The notes beneath the pieces are model-generated. The model was given only the letters and a program-made list of their open reading frames with translations, made no database searches and was not told the DNA's origin. 64,000 nt of DNA. Source: Benincasa hispida. Lineage: Eukaryota; Streptophyta; Magnoliopsida; Cucurbitales; Cucurbitaceae. The DNA lies in assembly GCF_009727055.1 (NCBI RefSeq), contig NC_052350.1, forward strand, positions 18,474,840-18,538,839, in the 5' to 3' direction. This document shows positions 22,944 to 34,509 of the stretch, piece after piece. Positions within the stretch are counted from its first letter, which is position 1. Each line of letters starts with the position of its first letter. The position numbers and the translations under genes are program-made.

Positions 22944-24889
22944 TGATAGAGTAAACTAACATGCAGTGGAAGAAATCAAAATCAATAAGCACTCTAATTA
23001 CACTTAATTTGAGTTTAAAAGCATGCATTAAAATAATTTTCAAAAGAGAGTTTCATGAACATATTACCTTTGATGAAAACCCTTCAAATTCCAGCTGAAA
23101 TCCATGAATTTGTCCTTCAATCTTTTAGTAGACCACCAAGAAGATCTTCTCTACTATCCTCAACCTTGGATTGTGCAGTGGACACCGAATTGAGGTGAAT
23201 TGGGCTGAGAAGGGATGGGGTTTTTTTAGAGCAGAAAACAACATAATTTCTGCAACTGGTTCAGCATGCATGAAGGTCAGATTGAAGTCCATTACTTCAA
23301 TTTAATGTGTAGGATCATGCAATTCAGGATGAGAAGATGATGCCATTTCAATTTCCATTGGCATGAGGTGGATTAGTGAGTGAGAAAATCCAAAATTGGA
23401 TTTTCCCACTTTCTAATCTTTAATCCAATTTTTAAGATAAAATTTGATTCAAATAAAACTTAATTAAAATTGATTTTTCAAGTTCAACTTTTAAATTAAG
23501 TTTTATAATTTTGAATTTTCAAAAAATCCAAATTTAAGTTAATCAAATTGCCAATTTTGAACACAAATTTTAAAATTGAATTTCATTAAGTTGGATAATT
23601 AATTAAACTAATTTAATTGATTTAATTTAGTATAAAATATAAAATATTATATTTCACCTCATCAAATATTTATATCATTATTTAAATATTGTTTGAACTC
23701 TACAATTTCGTTTAGTTTCAACAAAATTAAACATTTTAATCGTATCAAATACAATAGATTAAAACTCTAAATGAATTTGAACATTTCAAATTCAAAAACC
23801 TAATTTTGAATTTGAACATTTCAAATATGCTCAATTCACTAATCCAAGATATAATCTACGAGCTATTAGAGGGACCTTATGGACCTATAGATCATGAGCT
23901 CCAACTATTTGAGATTAATTGGCTAAACTCTTTAGACTAAATTAATCAATATTCGTTAACTACCAAGACACACCGCTACAAATCGATAGTTTCACTCTCC
24001 TCGCTTTAGATATATTTCTGTTCACTTTAACCATAATTAGTAAGTCAATCTTTCACAGGTTGTTCGTATTTACAACTAGTTCAAAATTATCGTTTTACCA
24101 CTATAAATACATCTTGCTCTTAAGCTCCCACTGATCCTCTATTGAAAATTTTGGTTTATAGTCCAATTAATAAACCATGACCCTCTCGATCACGAGAGGG
24201 CGGGGGCCCTTTGTTCAAGACCAGGATTCAACACTTAATAGAACAATTTATCTGCTAACCCTAAGTCGGGTAGGAGTGAATTTCATCTTGCAGAATTATG
24301 TCCCCAACTATCTATCCAGTCTTATCCCTAAAATGGGAGGCTTATCGAGCAGTTCTGTTGGACTACTCTTACTTATGCAAATCAAAGGATAATCTCGAAT
24401 AAACATGAGTTCGTAGCTAGCTAAAGATTAAGATCGAGTTATCCTAGGTCATCAAATTTGAAATAGTTAGTTTTAACAGTAAACGGTTGTTATAAAGAAA
24501 AATGATTATTTTGATGTCCGATCTTATGCAAACTCATTGCATAGAATGCCTCCACTCGCATATCTCCATATGAATGATTTTGGGATCACATCATTTGTAT
24601 CAGTATACAAAGTGTATCGCATCCAATAGTGTCACCAAGATGAGGTACCTAATCTCATCTATATATTTAAAGCCCATTTTGGCTATATACTAAAACTTGA
24701 CCCACTTTTATGTCTCCACATAAAGTTAAAGTATTCATACTATAGCCATGGATTTCGTTTATTGGATTTTTATAATAGAATGCAATATTAATAACAATTT
24801 ATTGAATGAAACACTCAATAATACTTTTATTGATAAATAGAATATGTTGTCAACATTTATGAACTGCAAGTTTTAGGATATTCCCAACA
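22944..24889 (-). repeat. copia 3' LTR
   Basis: 1946 bp. On the minus strand it starts TGTTGGGAATATCCTAAAAC (24889) and ends at 22944 with ...CTCTATCA. Just outside it, AAGTGAGAGAT (minus, 24890-24900) looks like the polypurine tract. A second tract-like GCAAGTGGGAGAATG (minus) lies at about 25004-25018. The LTR matches the 5' copy (32793-33574) over its U3 half. Confidence 0.8.
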
Positions 24890-25019
24890 ATCTCTCACTT
24901 GGACTAATACTCCAGTGAGTACAAATATATACAAATATATAATGTTTACAATGTTGAGAAAATAGAGAGCAAATACAGTAAACTAGGGCATCTATATACC
25001 CTCGACATTCTCCCACTTG

Positions 25020-25440
25020 CCCTAGATTATGACGCTCGTAGTCCTAGTCCGACCAGGTGGCCCTCGAACACTTTAGTCGAGAGGGCCTTCGTAAACGAAT
25101 CAGCAAGTTGTCTTCTGAGGTTATCTTTATGACTATCACGTCTCCTCGGTGTACGATCTCCCTGATGAGATGGTACTTTCTTTTGATGTGTTTCCACATT
25201 TGTGGCTTCTCGGTTCCTTTGATTGGCAACTGCTCCACTGTTGTCGCAATACAGAGTGATGGGTAGATGTATATTTGGAACTATTTCCAAATCCTTCAGG
25301 AACTTGCGTAGCCAATCTACTTCTTTAGCTGCTTTGCATGCAGCTACATATTCAGCTTCCATCGTGGAGTCAACAATACAACTCTATTTGATGCTTCTAT
25401 ACTATAGCTCCTCTGTTAAGAGTAAAAACTAATCCTGAAG
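25020..25440 (-). pseudogene. copia RNase H domain
   Basis: The minus frame from 25362 carries MEAEYVAACKAAKEVDWLRK with the catalytic Glu, LPITLYCDNSGAVANQRN with the Asp, and near the end the stretch LADSFTKALSTKVFEGH with the last Asp. This is the C-terminal RNase H of the copia polyprotein. A frameshift in the middle replaces the usual His-rich strand (HIKRKYHLIREIV is found in the neighbouring frame). The first part, including the first Asp, is upstream beyond a stop at about 25380-25460. Nonfunctional. Confidence 0.8.
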
Positions 25441-26520
25441 TAAAGTTCTTCAAATCTAAATTAGTCTAAAAATCAGAATCAGTGTATCTTATAAGGATCA
25501 AATCTTTAGGCCCATACACGAGTATATAGTCCCTCATTCTCCAGAGATACTTGAGGATGTTCTTAATAGTAGTCCAATGATTGTGCCCAGGGTTAGAATG
25601 GAACCTACTGACAATTCCAACTGCAAAGCATATGTTAGGACGTCTACATGACATAGCGTACATCAGACTCCCAACTGTTGATGCATAGTGAATTCTTTTT
25701 ATTTCCTCAACTTCTTGAGGCGTTTTAGGACACTGCTCCTTTGAAAAATGAATTCCATGTCTAAAAGGTAACATACCCTTTTTGGAATTTTGTATATTAT
25801 ACCTTGAGAACATCTTGTCAATATAAGATGCTTGAGATAGCGCTAGGGTTCTGTTCTTGCGATTCTGAACAATTTGGATCCCCAAAACGTACTGAGCATC
25901 TCTTAACTATTTCATTTGGAATTGTGATGCTAGCCATCTCTTCACGTCAGCAAGGAAACTTGTCTCATTCCCAATGAGCAAGATATCATCAACATAAAGG
26001 ACCAAGAAAGCTACAGTTTTGTTGACTATCTTCTTGTAAACACAAGGTTCATCAACATTTTGTTCAAAGCCATAAGATTTGATCGCAATGTCAAATATTA
26101 TATTCCAGGATCTAGATACTTATTTTAATCCATAAATGGATCTTTTAAGCTTACAAACTTTTTGTTTTTGACCCTATTCAATAAACTCTTCTGGTTGAGA
26201 CATGAAAATACTTTCATCAAGATGACCATTCAAAAAAGCTGTCTTGACATCCATTTGCCATATTTCATAGTCATAATATGCGACAACGGATAAAGTATTC
26301 TTATTGATTTTATCATGGCAACATGAGAGAAGGTTTCTTCATAGTCTACCCTCTTTCTTTGGGTAAAGCCTTTTGCCACGAGTCTAGCTTTATAGGTTTG
26401 CACCTTGCCAGTTTGGTCTCACTTTCTCTTGTAGATCCATTTACAACCTATGGTTGAACTACAAGTTCCCAGACAGAATTGAAGTATATTGACTCAATTT
26501 CTAGGTCCATGGCTTTTATT
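25441..26520 (-). pseudogene. copia reverse transcriptase
   Basis: On the minus strand 26520-25886 contains the fingers and palm, with VAFLVLYVDDILLIGNE near 26010-25960 (the YVDD catalytic motif is intact) followed by DVKRWLASQFQMK, a stop, and LRDAQYVLGIQIVQNRKN. The frame 25885-25466 continues with SQASYIDKMFSRYNIQNSKK, IHYASTVGSLMYAMSCRRPN and FHSNPGHNHWTTIKNILKYL, typical of the copia RT connection region. Several stops and shifts (for example near 26100-26260) break the N-terminal half. Confidence 0.83.
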
Positions 26521-27635
26521 TATTATTCCCTATCAATAGCTTCCATTACCTGTTTAAAGTTCAGTGGATCCTCTAAGCTATCATCAGGTATGATGACCTG
26601 AGTTTCTGTTAAACCCATGTAGTGGTCAGATTGATGAACTACACTCCCACTATGTCGAGGCATTCCCAACTCTTGAGAAGGATGTGATGGAGCAATAATT
26701 GTTGTTGATGGACCAGCTTGATCAACAATTTTTGTTGATATATCTGTAGTTTCTTTGGTCATTTCACTCAATACTATTTTACTACGAGGTTGATGATTCC
26801 TAATATGATCTTCTTCCAAGAATGTAACATTTATTGATACAAATACTTTATCTTCTTGAGGATCATAAAACAATCCACCTTTTGTTTCTTCAAGGTATCC
26901 TACAAATAGATATAATTTTGAACATCGTTCCAATTTCTTAGTGTTTTGCACCAACACGTATGTCGAGCATACCCAAATTATGAAGTGACATAAACTACCT
27001 TTATGTCCTCTCCATAACTTATATGGCGTTTCTGAAACACTTTGTAAGGGAACCATGTTCAAAATATATACAACAGCCTATGTTGCATACCCCCAAAAGG
27101 ATTGAGGCAACTGAGCATAACTCATCATCGAACGAACTATGTTTAACAAGGTTCGATTTCTCCTTATTTTGTTGTGGTGTTCCAGATGCTGTGAGTTGGG
27201 ATTGAATTCCATGGTCTACTAAATAGTTCTAGCATTGTAAATCCATATACTTACCACTTGATCTGATCGAAGTGTTTTGATTCTTTTACCTAATAAGTTT
27301 TCAACTTCTGTCTTAAATTCTTTGAACTTTTCAAGAGTTTTAGACTTGTGACACATTAAGTAAATATAGCCATATCTCGAATAATCATCAACAAATTGAC
27401 AACATACTCATATCCACCTCGAGCTTTAACATTCATCGGACCACAAAGATCTGAATGTATAAGTTTTAGAGGTTCTTTGGCTTAAAGACCTTTTCCAATA
27501 AAAGATCTTTTAGTCATTTTTTCTTCAAGACATGATTCACACGGAGGTAATGAACTGTCTTCTAATTGATTTAGATGATCATTTTTTTTTACCAATATCT
27601 CAATCCTATTGAGATTTATGTGGCCAAGTCTGAGG
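26521..27635 (-). pseudogene. copia integrase
   Basis: The minus strand just left of the LTR at 27636 reads LRLGHINLNRIEILVKKN and SSLPPCESCLEEKMTKRSF, the GAG-pre-integrase zinc region with its CxxC, then IHSDLCGPMNVKARGGYEY with the first Asp. The core continues with breaks. The C-terminal part (27062-26523) has SETPYKLWRGHKGSLCHFII, LYLFVGYLEETKGGLFYDPQ and an acidic tail ending ...DPLNFKQVMEAIDRE, the usual bridge to RT. Stops at former Gln/Trp codons are frequent. The first piece of the pre-integrase domain (YLWH) lies on the far side of the two inserted LTRs at 29760-29782. Confidence 0.8.
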
Positions 27636-29760
27636 TGTTGGGGTTGATGCCCTAAAGTCTCGTGTTCTGTAGTTTGTAAATAGTTTGTACGAACGCTTGT
27701 GTTATTAAATGGTATGATATTTACTTCACATCTTGTATTTTGCTCATTTACTTGTTTTTATTGCTTTACCACAAACCAATAGACACAAAATCCTTGGTTG
27801 TCTGTATGTGACTCAAGCATGTATGTGGTGACATACAAGTGGGATCATGTCTTGAGTGATAACCAAAAATGGTCTGTAGTATATGGGTAAAGGAGGGAAA
27901 CCTTATCCTGGTAACGCTACGGATGTGACCCACTTTGTGGAAATGGTCACAAGTATTGTGACTTGTCACAGATTGTTCTGATCCTGATCATTCGTGTTAG
28001 AGACATGCGAGCGCGGGCGTCCTATACAAAAAGTTTTTATAAGACCTGACCACGAAATGTTAACGTCTCTTATATAACACCGTCATGACAGAAACTTCAC
28101 TTCACTAGGATGACCATAGTTAACATGACCTCAATCCTGAGTGAGTTGGAACTCTGCCATTGAGGGTGATCCTTTGATTTGTAATGGGTGCGAGTGGCCA
28201 GTTCGATTCAAACCTCCATTTTGGGGATTCGTTTGATTTGGCAGCTGGGAACTCAGCTACACAAGATGGAATTCACTCCTTCCTCGAAGCAGGGTAAGTA
28301 GATAGATGGCTCCCTTAAGGGCTGATTCTGGGGCTTGAATGATGTGGCGTCGCACACCTTCTCTTGGCCCGAGAGGTGTTCACACATAGTTGGACTATGT
28401 TGTATTGTTCATAAGAGAAATCAAGTGGTACTTAAGAAGTGAGATGTAACTAGGGCATAATTGGTAATTTGCCTAGCTGTACTTACGAGCATCTGTGAAG
28501 GATCATTCGTACTCATGATTGGTTATATCCGATGGACACAGATTACATATTTGTGGTAAGAAGAGTTCAGCTGTTTGGTTTTAGTGGAATGCTTGACAGT
28601 TAACGGGAATGGTGGATTCTCGTGGCTAAAGAGTTTAGTCAGCTATTCACGTACCATTTGGAGCTTCGAGCCCACAGTCCATTAGGTCCCCTGGGTAGCT
28701 TGGATAAAGTCCGAGAACCAGTGTTTGGGTTAATTTGAAATGGTTCCAAAAAATGACAAGAGGAAGTTCAATTATATATGATATAATTGGACTGATTAAT
28801 TATATATGATACAATTGGCTAAATGTATGAGATACATTATTTTGAAGGAAATTAGATATAAATATGATTTATATCAAGTAGAGGAGAAAATACTATAGTA
28901 GATATGTGATATCAAACTATATGATATAAATATAATATGATTATATTAATTAATTAATTAATTAATTATATGATAATTAATCCTAATATCACGTTTGGAC
29001 GTGGGTTAGTGGACAACATCGATTATGGTAACCAATGAGTTAAAATGAAAAAAGTTTTCATTTTGAATCGTGCAATCGATAATCCGTCAATTGCCCAAGA
29101 GAATTCGTGAAGCACGTGTTGGTGAATGAAAACGATCGATCGATAGCATATGATAGTCACTTCTTCGCCTAAATGATTGTCCATCTCGCACTAAACGTTT
29201 GCACACTCTCGCCTACACGATCGTATAGTGTGCTGATTTAGCTAAACGATCGTATATCTTTTCCTAAACGATCGTTCAACAAATCCTACACGATCGTCTA
29301 GCTCCTCTAGACGATAAGCATTTCTGTTATGCGATAGCGGCCTTCACCCTCCCACTTGCTTATCGCCTATACGATTCGTATTTCTTCCATCCTCTACCAA
29401 ATTCACCAAAGCCCACCCTTTGGGTTTTCACTCCGAGAATACCCGGGGCTCATTAGTGGTGGTGTCGTTCCCGTTGCAGTCATGAGTTCGCGTTGATCAT
29501 GCTACTACAGTTGACGTTCTCCATCAGGCATTGGTAGAACACTTGGAGGGTTCCACTGCATTGGAGTTTCGGAGTATGAAGATTGTCTTCAACTGGTATG
29601 GAACTCTTTCCCTTCGATAATTTGTTGTTCGTAGCATGCTGTTAATTAGAGTTTGTTTGCATAACTATATGTGTTGAATGTATATTGTTTGTATTTCGGT
29701 CACGGTGAGATCGGAGCGATCTGAACATGCTCATGGAACTCATCGATATGAGATCCTTCA
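27636..29760 (+). mobile_element. solo LTR in copia pre-integrase region
   Basis: 2125 bp, starts TGTTGGGGTTGATGCCCTAA and ends GATATGAGATCCTTCA. Flanks TGAGG (27631-27635) and AAAGG (29761-29765) are a plausible but decayed duplication. Removing the LTR restores the minus-strand reading Y-L-W-H-L-R-L-G-H of the copia pre-integrase domain, which fixes the insertion site. Contains four exact copies of the octamer ACGATCGT (29217-29297) and an AT-rich TTAA microsatellite (28944-28968). Confidence 0.83.
29160..29375. repeat. ACGATCGT-rich cluster within solo LTR
   Basis: Exact copies of the self-complementary octamer ACGATCGT at 29217-29224, 29246-29253, 29268-29275 and 29290-29297, spaced 29, 22 and 22 bp, embedded in variants of CCTAAACGATCGTATAGC and CTACACGATCGTCTAGC. 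The same words occur in the CACTA element at 2912-5007 and the array at 41905-42130. Confidence 0.75.
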
Positions 29761-29781
29761 AAAGGTGCCAAAGATAGGCGT

Positions 29782-31710
29782 TGTTGGGGTTGATGCCCTA
29801 AATCTCGTAGGGTTCTATAGTTTGTAATTGTAATGTACAAACATTTTATTTATGTAATAAAATATTTGATGTTTTATTTCAAAATTAGTTACATTAACCA
29901 CAAACCAATAAATTAACATCCAAGGTTATCTTATAGCTTAAACATGTATGTAAAGACATATGGTGGATCATGTTTAAGTGATAACCTAAATGGTCTGTAG
30001 TAGATGGATATGGCTGGATACCTTATCCTGGTGACAGTACAAGTATGGCCCGTTTTGTAGATGTTACAATTGTTGTAAAGTCCTATAAATGATCTGATTC
30101 TGATCGTTCATGTGGAGACATATGAGCGGGGATATTCTATACAAAGGAGTTTGTATAAGACCGGACCACAAAATGTTTAGTCTCATATAACGCCATTCAT
30201 AATAGAGACTTACATTTCACCAGGATGACCATAGGTAACATGACCTAAATCCTAAGTGAGTTGTGAACTCCTATCTATGAGGGTGGTTCTTTAATTTGTA
30301 TGAGTGAGAGTGGTCAGATCGCCGACTCAACAAGCCTACCATTTTGGGGATTCATCTGATTGGGGAGTTGGGAACACAACTACACAAGAAAGAATTCACT
30401 ATTTCTCCAACGTTGGGGGTAAGTAGATAAATTGCTCCCTTAAGAGTTGATTCCGGGGCTTGAACAATGTGGTGTCACACCTTCTCCTAGCCCGAGAGGG
30501 GTTTGGTCATAGTTGGACTATGATTTATTGTTCATTAGAGAGATTGGTGGTACTTAAGGAGTTAGATGTAACTAGAGGGGCAAAACAGTAATTTTGGCCT
30601 AGCTGTACTTACGAGCAATTTGTGAAGGGTCATCGTACTGTTGATTGGTTATATCCAATGGACACAGAAATATATCTGTAGTGCGAAGAGCGCAGCTGAC
30701 GGTCTTTAGTAGAGTGCCCGTCAATTAACGAATGGTGAATTATTTAAATTAAAGAGTTTAATTAATTATTCACGTATTGTTGGAGCTTCAAGCTATAGGT
30801 CCATGAGGTCTTCTCAGTAGTTCAACGGATTTTAATGAGAATTAGTTTTTGGATTAATTTGAATTGTTCAAATTAATTGAGGGAATTAATTATATGTGAT
30901 ATAATTAATTTAATTTACGTATATATGATATAATTACTATAATGTATTTGATACATTATAATATTAAGTATCTGTGAACGGAAATAAATATTTGAATATG
31001 ATTCAAATATTAATTATATGAATTGGATTCATATGGTTAAAATGAATATAAATGTGACTCATATTAAAAGCCATTGGTGAGAGAAAGGTATGTTATATTT
31101 GATATAACATATAGTTTAATATATATTATATGATAAGATAGTTATCATATGAATATATATTAAATAATTTATTAAATAAATAAATAAATTTTTATTTATT
31201 TTATTTATCTTTGAATTAATGTTATTTGGGAGGGAGTTGTAACTCCATCCCTCCTCTTTCTCTTCAGATCGTGTATGTGGGTTAGTTACACTTTCTTTTT
31301 CTCTATGTGTTAAGAAAACAAAAAAAAACAAAAAAAAAAAAATCTCACATGGAGTTCTTAGATCTCAGGTTCCTCCTCGCTTCTCTTCTCTCAATCTCTT
31401 CCCTCACCAAAATTGTTAGAGCCCCCTCCTTCTCCCAATCTCTTCCCTCACCAGAGAATACCGAGGTTACTTTTGTGGTAGTGTCCTTTTGGTGTTTGTG
31501 AATTTCACAATGAAGAGAAAATATGATGATTTTGTTCTTTAAGGGTGAGTCTTCTATTCCCTTTTTCTCTTCTTAGTTTCTCTAGCATGTTGTATGTTTT
31601 GTTTAACTAAATGTATGATCTATTCTGTTTCTTTGTAAAATTGCATTATGTAATTTTTTTAGAATTGGGACGGTCTACTTCCGCTGTGCACATTTCACAG
31701 GGATCCTTCA
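29782..31710 (+). mobile_element. second solo LTR, 21 bp from the first
   Basis: 1929 bp, starts TGTTGGGGTTGATGCCCTAA and ends TTTCACAGGGATCCTTCA. Flanks GGCGT (29777-29781) and GCCGT (31711-31715) differ at one base. It has the same start, end and internal landmarks as the LTR at 27636-29760 but is clearly a different copy (many differences within the first 300 bp), so the pair is not a simple recent element with identical LTRs. The 21 bp between them (AAAGGTGCCAAAGATAGGCG plus T) belong to the copia host sequence. Confidence 0.8.
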
Positions 31711-32792
31711 GCCGTTAGGAGAAATTTTTCATTTTTTGTTTTGAGTTTCAGCCGTTTTAAACATCTCTTTATTTAAAATGGCTTTTGCTTCAGTCGGTTA
31801 ATACATATAAGTTATTTCAAGTCTAGCAGAACAAATATGAACACCTCTTGAAGAAATGAACACTTCATTGATTTCAAAAGTTACTTTATGCATATTTTCC
31901 AGTAGACAAGATACGAAGATTAAGTTCCTTTCATTTTAGGTACATAATATACATTTTCAAGAAAAATGAAAGAATCTCTGAAATATAACTTGAGGTCTCC
32001 CACTGCTTCTGCTGAAATGACTTCACTTGTTCCTACCTTAAAAGTCATTTCATTCTCTGAAAGCTAAGTCCAAGAACTAGTTTCCTAAAGAAAAGTGAAA
32101 ATATGGTTAGTGGCGCCTGAATCTAATATCCAGGTTAAGTGAGAACTTTCAACTATACATGTTTCAATTACAAGTAAATCTAATTTACCTTGATTTTTCT
32201 TTTCAGCTCTCTTTTTAGCAAGATATTGTGGGCAATCACGTTTTCAATGCCCGTCTTCATTACAGTAGAAACATTTTCCTTTAGGTGCTTTATTCTTGCT
32301 TTTCTTAGCAGCAGTTTTCTTCTTCCCTCCTTTATTCTTCATCTGGATACTTTTATCTTTGGAAGAAGAAGGGGTAGACTTCTTTTTGTCTGAAGGTTTT
32401 GTTCCCGAGGAAGATCCCTTCAGATTTTTTTTTTTTTTTTTTTTTTTTGCTTCATTTTCTTTTATGTTCATTCGAGATTGGTAAGTCTGGAGTTTATTAT
32501 GCAGAGAAAACATGTGGTAATCAATCTTATTCATTACAGCGTTAGTTCAGAAGGTCAAGAAGGTCAAGAAGCTCTTTGGAAGAGACTTCAATATCATGCT
32601 AACTTAACTAGTCTCATCTATGATAGTGTTGTGAGCTTCTGCAATGTTGAAGTGGACCATCATGTCCAGGACATATTCCCCAATAGGGGTCCATTCTTTC
32701 TTGCGTGATTTATAAACATTTTTTATAGCTTCTTGTCGTACTACAGATGCGATTACCCTAACATCTCTTGCAACAATGCCATGATCTCACGG
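31711..32792 (-). pseudogene. copia gag and protease remnant
   Basis: Minus strand. Gag part 32534-32240 reads YHMFSLHNKLQTYQSRMNIK, a poly-Lys run encoded by a T-run of about 24 (32426-32449), Lys/Ser-rich text and the nucleocapsid knuckle CFYCNEDGH-x-KRDC (stop in place of Trp after GH). Protease follows: SSHLTWILDSGATNHIF (near 32150-32100) with the DSG catalytic triad, then SENEMTF, YFRDSFIFLENVYYVPKM. The capsid region expected upstream is only partly present (32540-32780) and then breaks into the damaged 5' LTR. Retrotransposon gag packages the RNA and protease processes the polyprotein; neither could be made here. Confidence 0.8.
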
Positions 32793-33574
32793 ACAGTGGG
32801 CCACTGAGAGGGTGGTGCCCTATTGTTCAAGACTAGAAATCAGCACTTAAGAGAACAACCTATTTGCTAACCCTAAGTTGGATAGGAGCGAATTCCATCT
32901 TGAAGAACTATGTCTCCAGCTATCTATCTGATCTTATTCTCAAAATGGGAGGCTTATCAAGCAGTGTTGTTAGACTACTCTTGCTTACGCAGATCAAAGG
33001 ATAATCCTGAATAAACAGAAGTTCATAGTTAGCTCAGGATTAAGATCAAGTTACCCTAGGTCATCGAATTTGAAAGAGATAGTTTTAACAGGAAACGGTT
33101 GTTATAAAGAAAAGTTACTATTTCGAGGTCCAGTCTTATGCAAACTCATTACATAGAATGGAATCAACAGGAAGGCAAAAATCAGGCAGATTATTCGATT
33201 CTATTTCCTCGGATTGACTTGTTGTGATAGGGGCCTCCACTCGCATATCTCCACATGAATTATTTTGGGATCATATTATTTGTATCAGTATACAAAGTGG
33301 GCCATATCCAATAGTGTCATCAGGATGAGGTATCCAATCTCATCCATATACTTATAAACCATTTTGGCTATATACTAAAACTTGATCCACTTTTATATCT
33401 CCACATAAAATTAAATTACTCATATTATAGCCATGGATTTTGTTTATTAGATTCTTATAACAGAATGCAATATCAATAACAATTTATTGAATGAAATACA
33501 CAATAATACTTTTATTGATAAATAGAATATGTTGTCAACATTTACGAATTGCGAGTTTTAGGACATTCCAAACA
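32793..33574 (-). repeat. copia 5' LTR, truncated
   Basis: Matches 24190-24889 of the 3' LTR, from GAGAGGGTGGTGCCCT up to the outer end ...GGACATTCCAAACA. The inner half is missing, so the deletion took R/U5, the primer site and the start of gag. Compared with the 3' LTR it has an extra 73 bp at about 33161-33233 (starting GAATCAACAGGAAGGC) placed between ATAGAATG and CCTCCACTCG. Confidence 0.75.
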
Positions 33575-34509
33575 ATTGTGTCCACTCGATATAACCATTA
33601 TTAGGAAGTTAACCCTTCACAGATTGTTCGTATTAACGGATGGGTCAATAGCTATTTTACCCTCGAGATTACATCTTGTTCCTTAAGTTCTATTGATTCT
33701 CTAATGAACAATTGGTTTTTGATCCAATCACTAAACCGAGTTCCTCTTGGGCCAATGAAAGGGTGGGGCCCCTTATTCAAGACCTGAAGTCAGCACTTAA
33801 CGAAACAACCTCTCTACTATCCTTATAAGTGGGTAGGGGTGAATTCCATTTTGCACCCTATGTCCCCAGCTATCTGCCCAGTCTTACCCTTGAAATGGGA
33901 GGCTTATTGAGCTGAAGCTGTTGAGCTAACCTTCACCCATGAAAATCTAAGAATAATCCCGAATAAACAAAAGTTCATAGTTAGCTCAAGATTAAGGTAA
34001 AGTTATCTAGGTCATCGCTTTGAATTAGCCAGTCTTAAACAGTAAACAACGTTACAAAGTAAGAGTGACTTATTTCTTGGTTCGATCTTATACAAACTCT
34101 TTGTATAGGATGATCCCACTTGCATGTCTTCACATGAAAAAATCAGGATCACATTGTTTGTAGCACTTTTCAACAATTATAACATCTACAAAGTGGGTTG
34201 CATCTGATAGTGTGCCTAGAATAAGATACCTAGCCTTATCCGTATACTATAGACCATTTTGGCTATCTACGCGAACTTGATCCATACTTGTGTCTCCATA
34301 GAAAGTTCAAATACTCATGTAATAGCCATGGATCTTAGTTTATTGGATTTGAGTTATTTCTAAAATGAAATGAGCAATTCATTTATTCAATAACAACTTT
34401 ATTGAATAAAACTTCAATAATATCTATATTGATTAACAAAATAAGTTTATTGTTTACAAACCACGAATTTTAGGACATAAACTCAATATACTTCAACTTC
34501 CTAACAGCT

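Larger units (their letters stand above)
22944..33574 (-). mobile_element. Ty1/copia retrotransposon, minus strand, nested and truncated
   Basis: Reading on the minus strand: damaged 5' LTR (32793-33574), gag with a CCHC knuckle, protease, integrase, RT, RNase H and 3' LTR (22944-24889). The integrase-before-RT order defines Ty1/copia. Flanks are TTTGT (22939-22943) and ATTGT (33575-33579), a likely 5-bp duplication with one change. It lies inside the minus-oriented solo LTR of a related family, and took two solo LTRs itself at 27636-31710. The region between the 5' LTR and gag is deleted, removing the primer site and about 1.1 kb of LTR. It is therefore immobile. Confidence 0.83.
21887..34509 (-). 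mobile_element. solo LTR (minus), split by a copia element
   Basis: Two pieces, 21887-22943 and 33575-34509, together make one minus-oriented LTR of about 1.99 kb of the same superfamily as the other solo LTRs here. The left end reads TGATGGAATTAGCATGC and the right end ...CTTCCTAACAGC. TACTT stands just before the left end (21882-21886) and at 34510-34514, which I take as the target duplication. The two halves rejoin in alignment with the intact copy at 22944-24889 (compare TGTACATGTATTTGT plus GTCCACTCGATATAACC with 23998-24040). The host sequence is the tail of the Athila third ORF. The exact right boundary is uncertain by about 3 bp. Confidence 0.72.

Noticed and set aside
28944..28968. 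TTAA microsatellite as an integration hotspot or origin
   Set aside because: Simple repeat within an AT-rich LTR; nothing else supports a function.
27636..31710. A single LTR retrotransposon with two LTRs and a 21-bp interior
   Set aside because: The 21 bp continue the copia reading frame and each LTR has its own plausible, different flank duplication; the LTRs differ at many positions.
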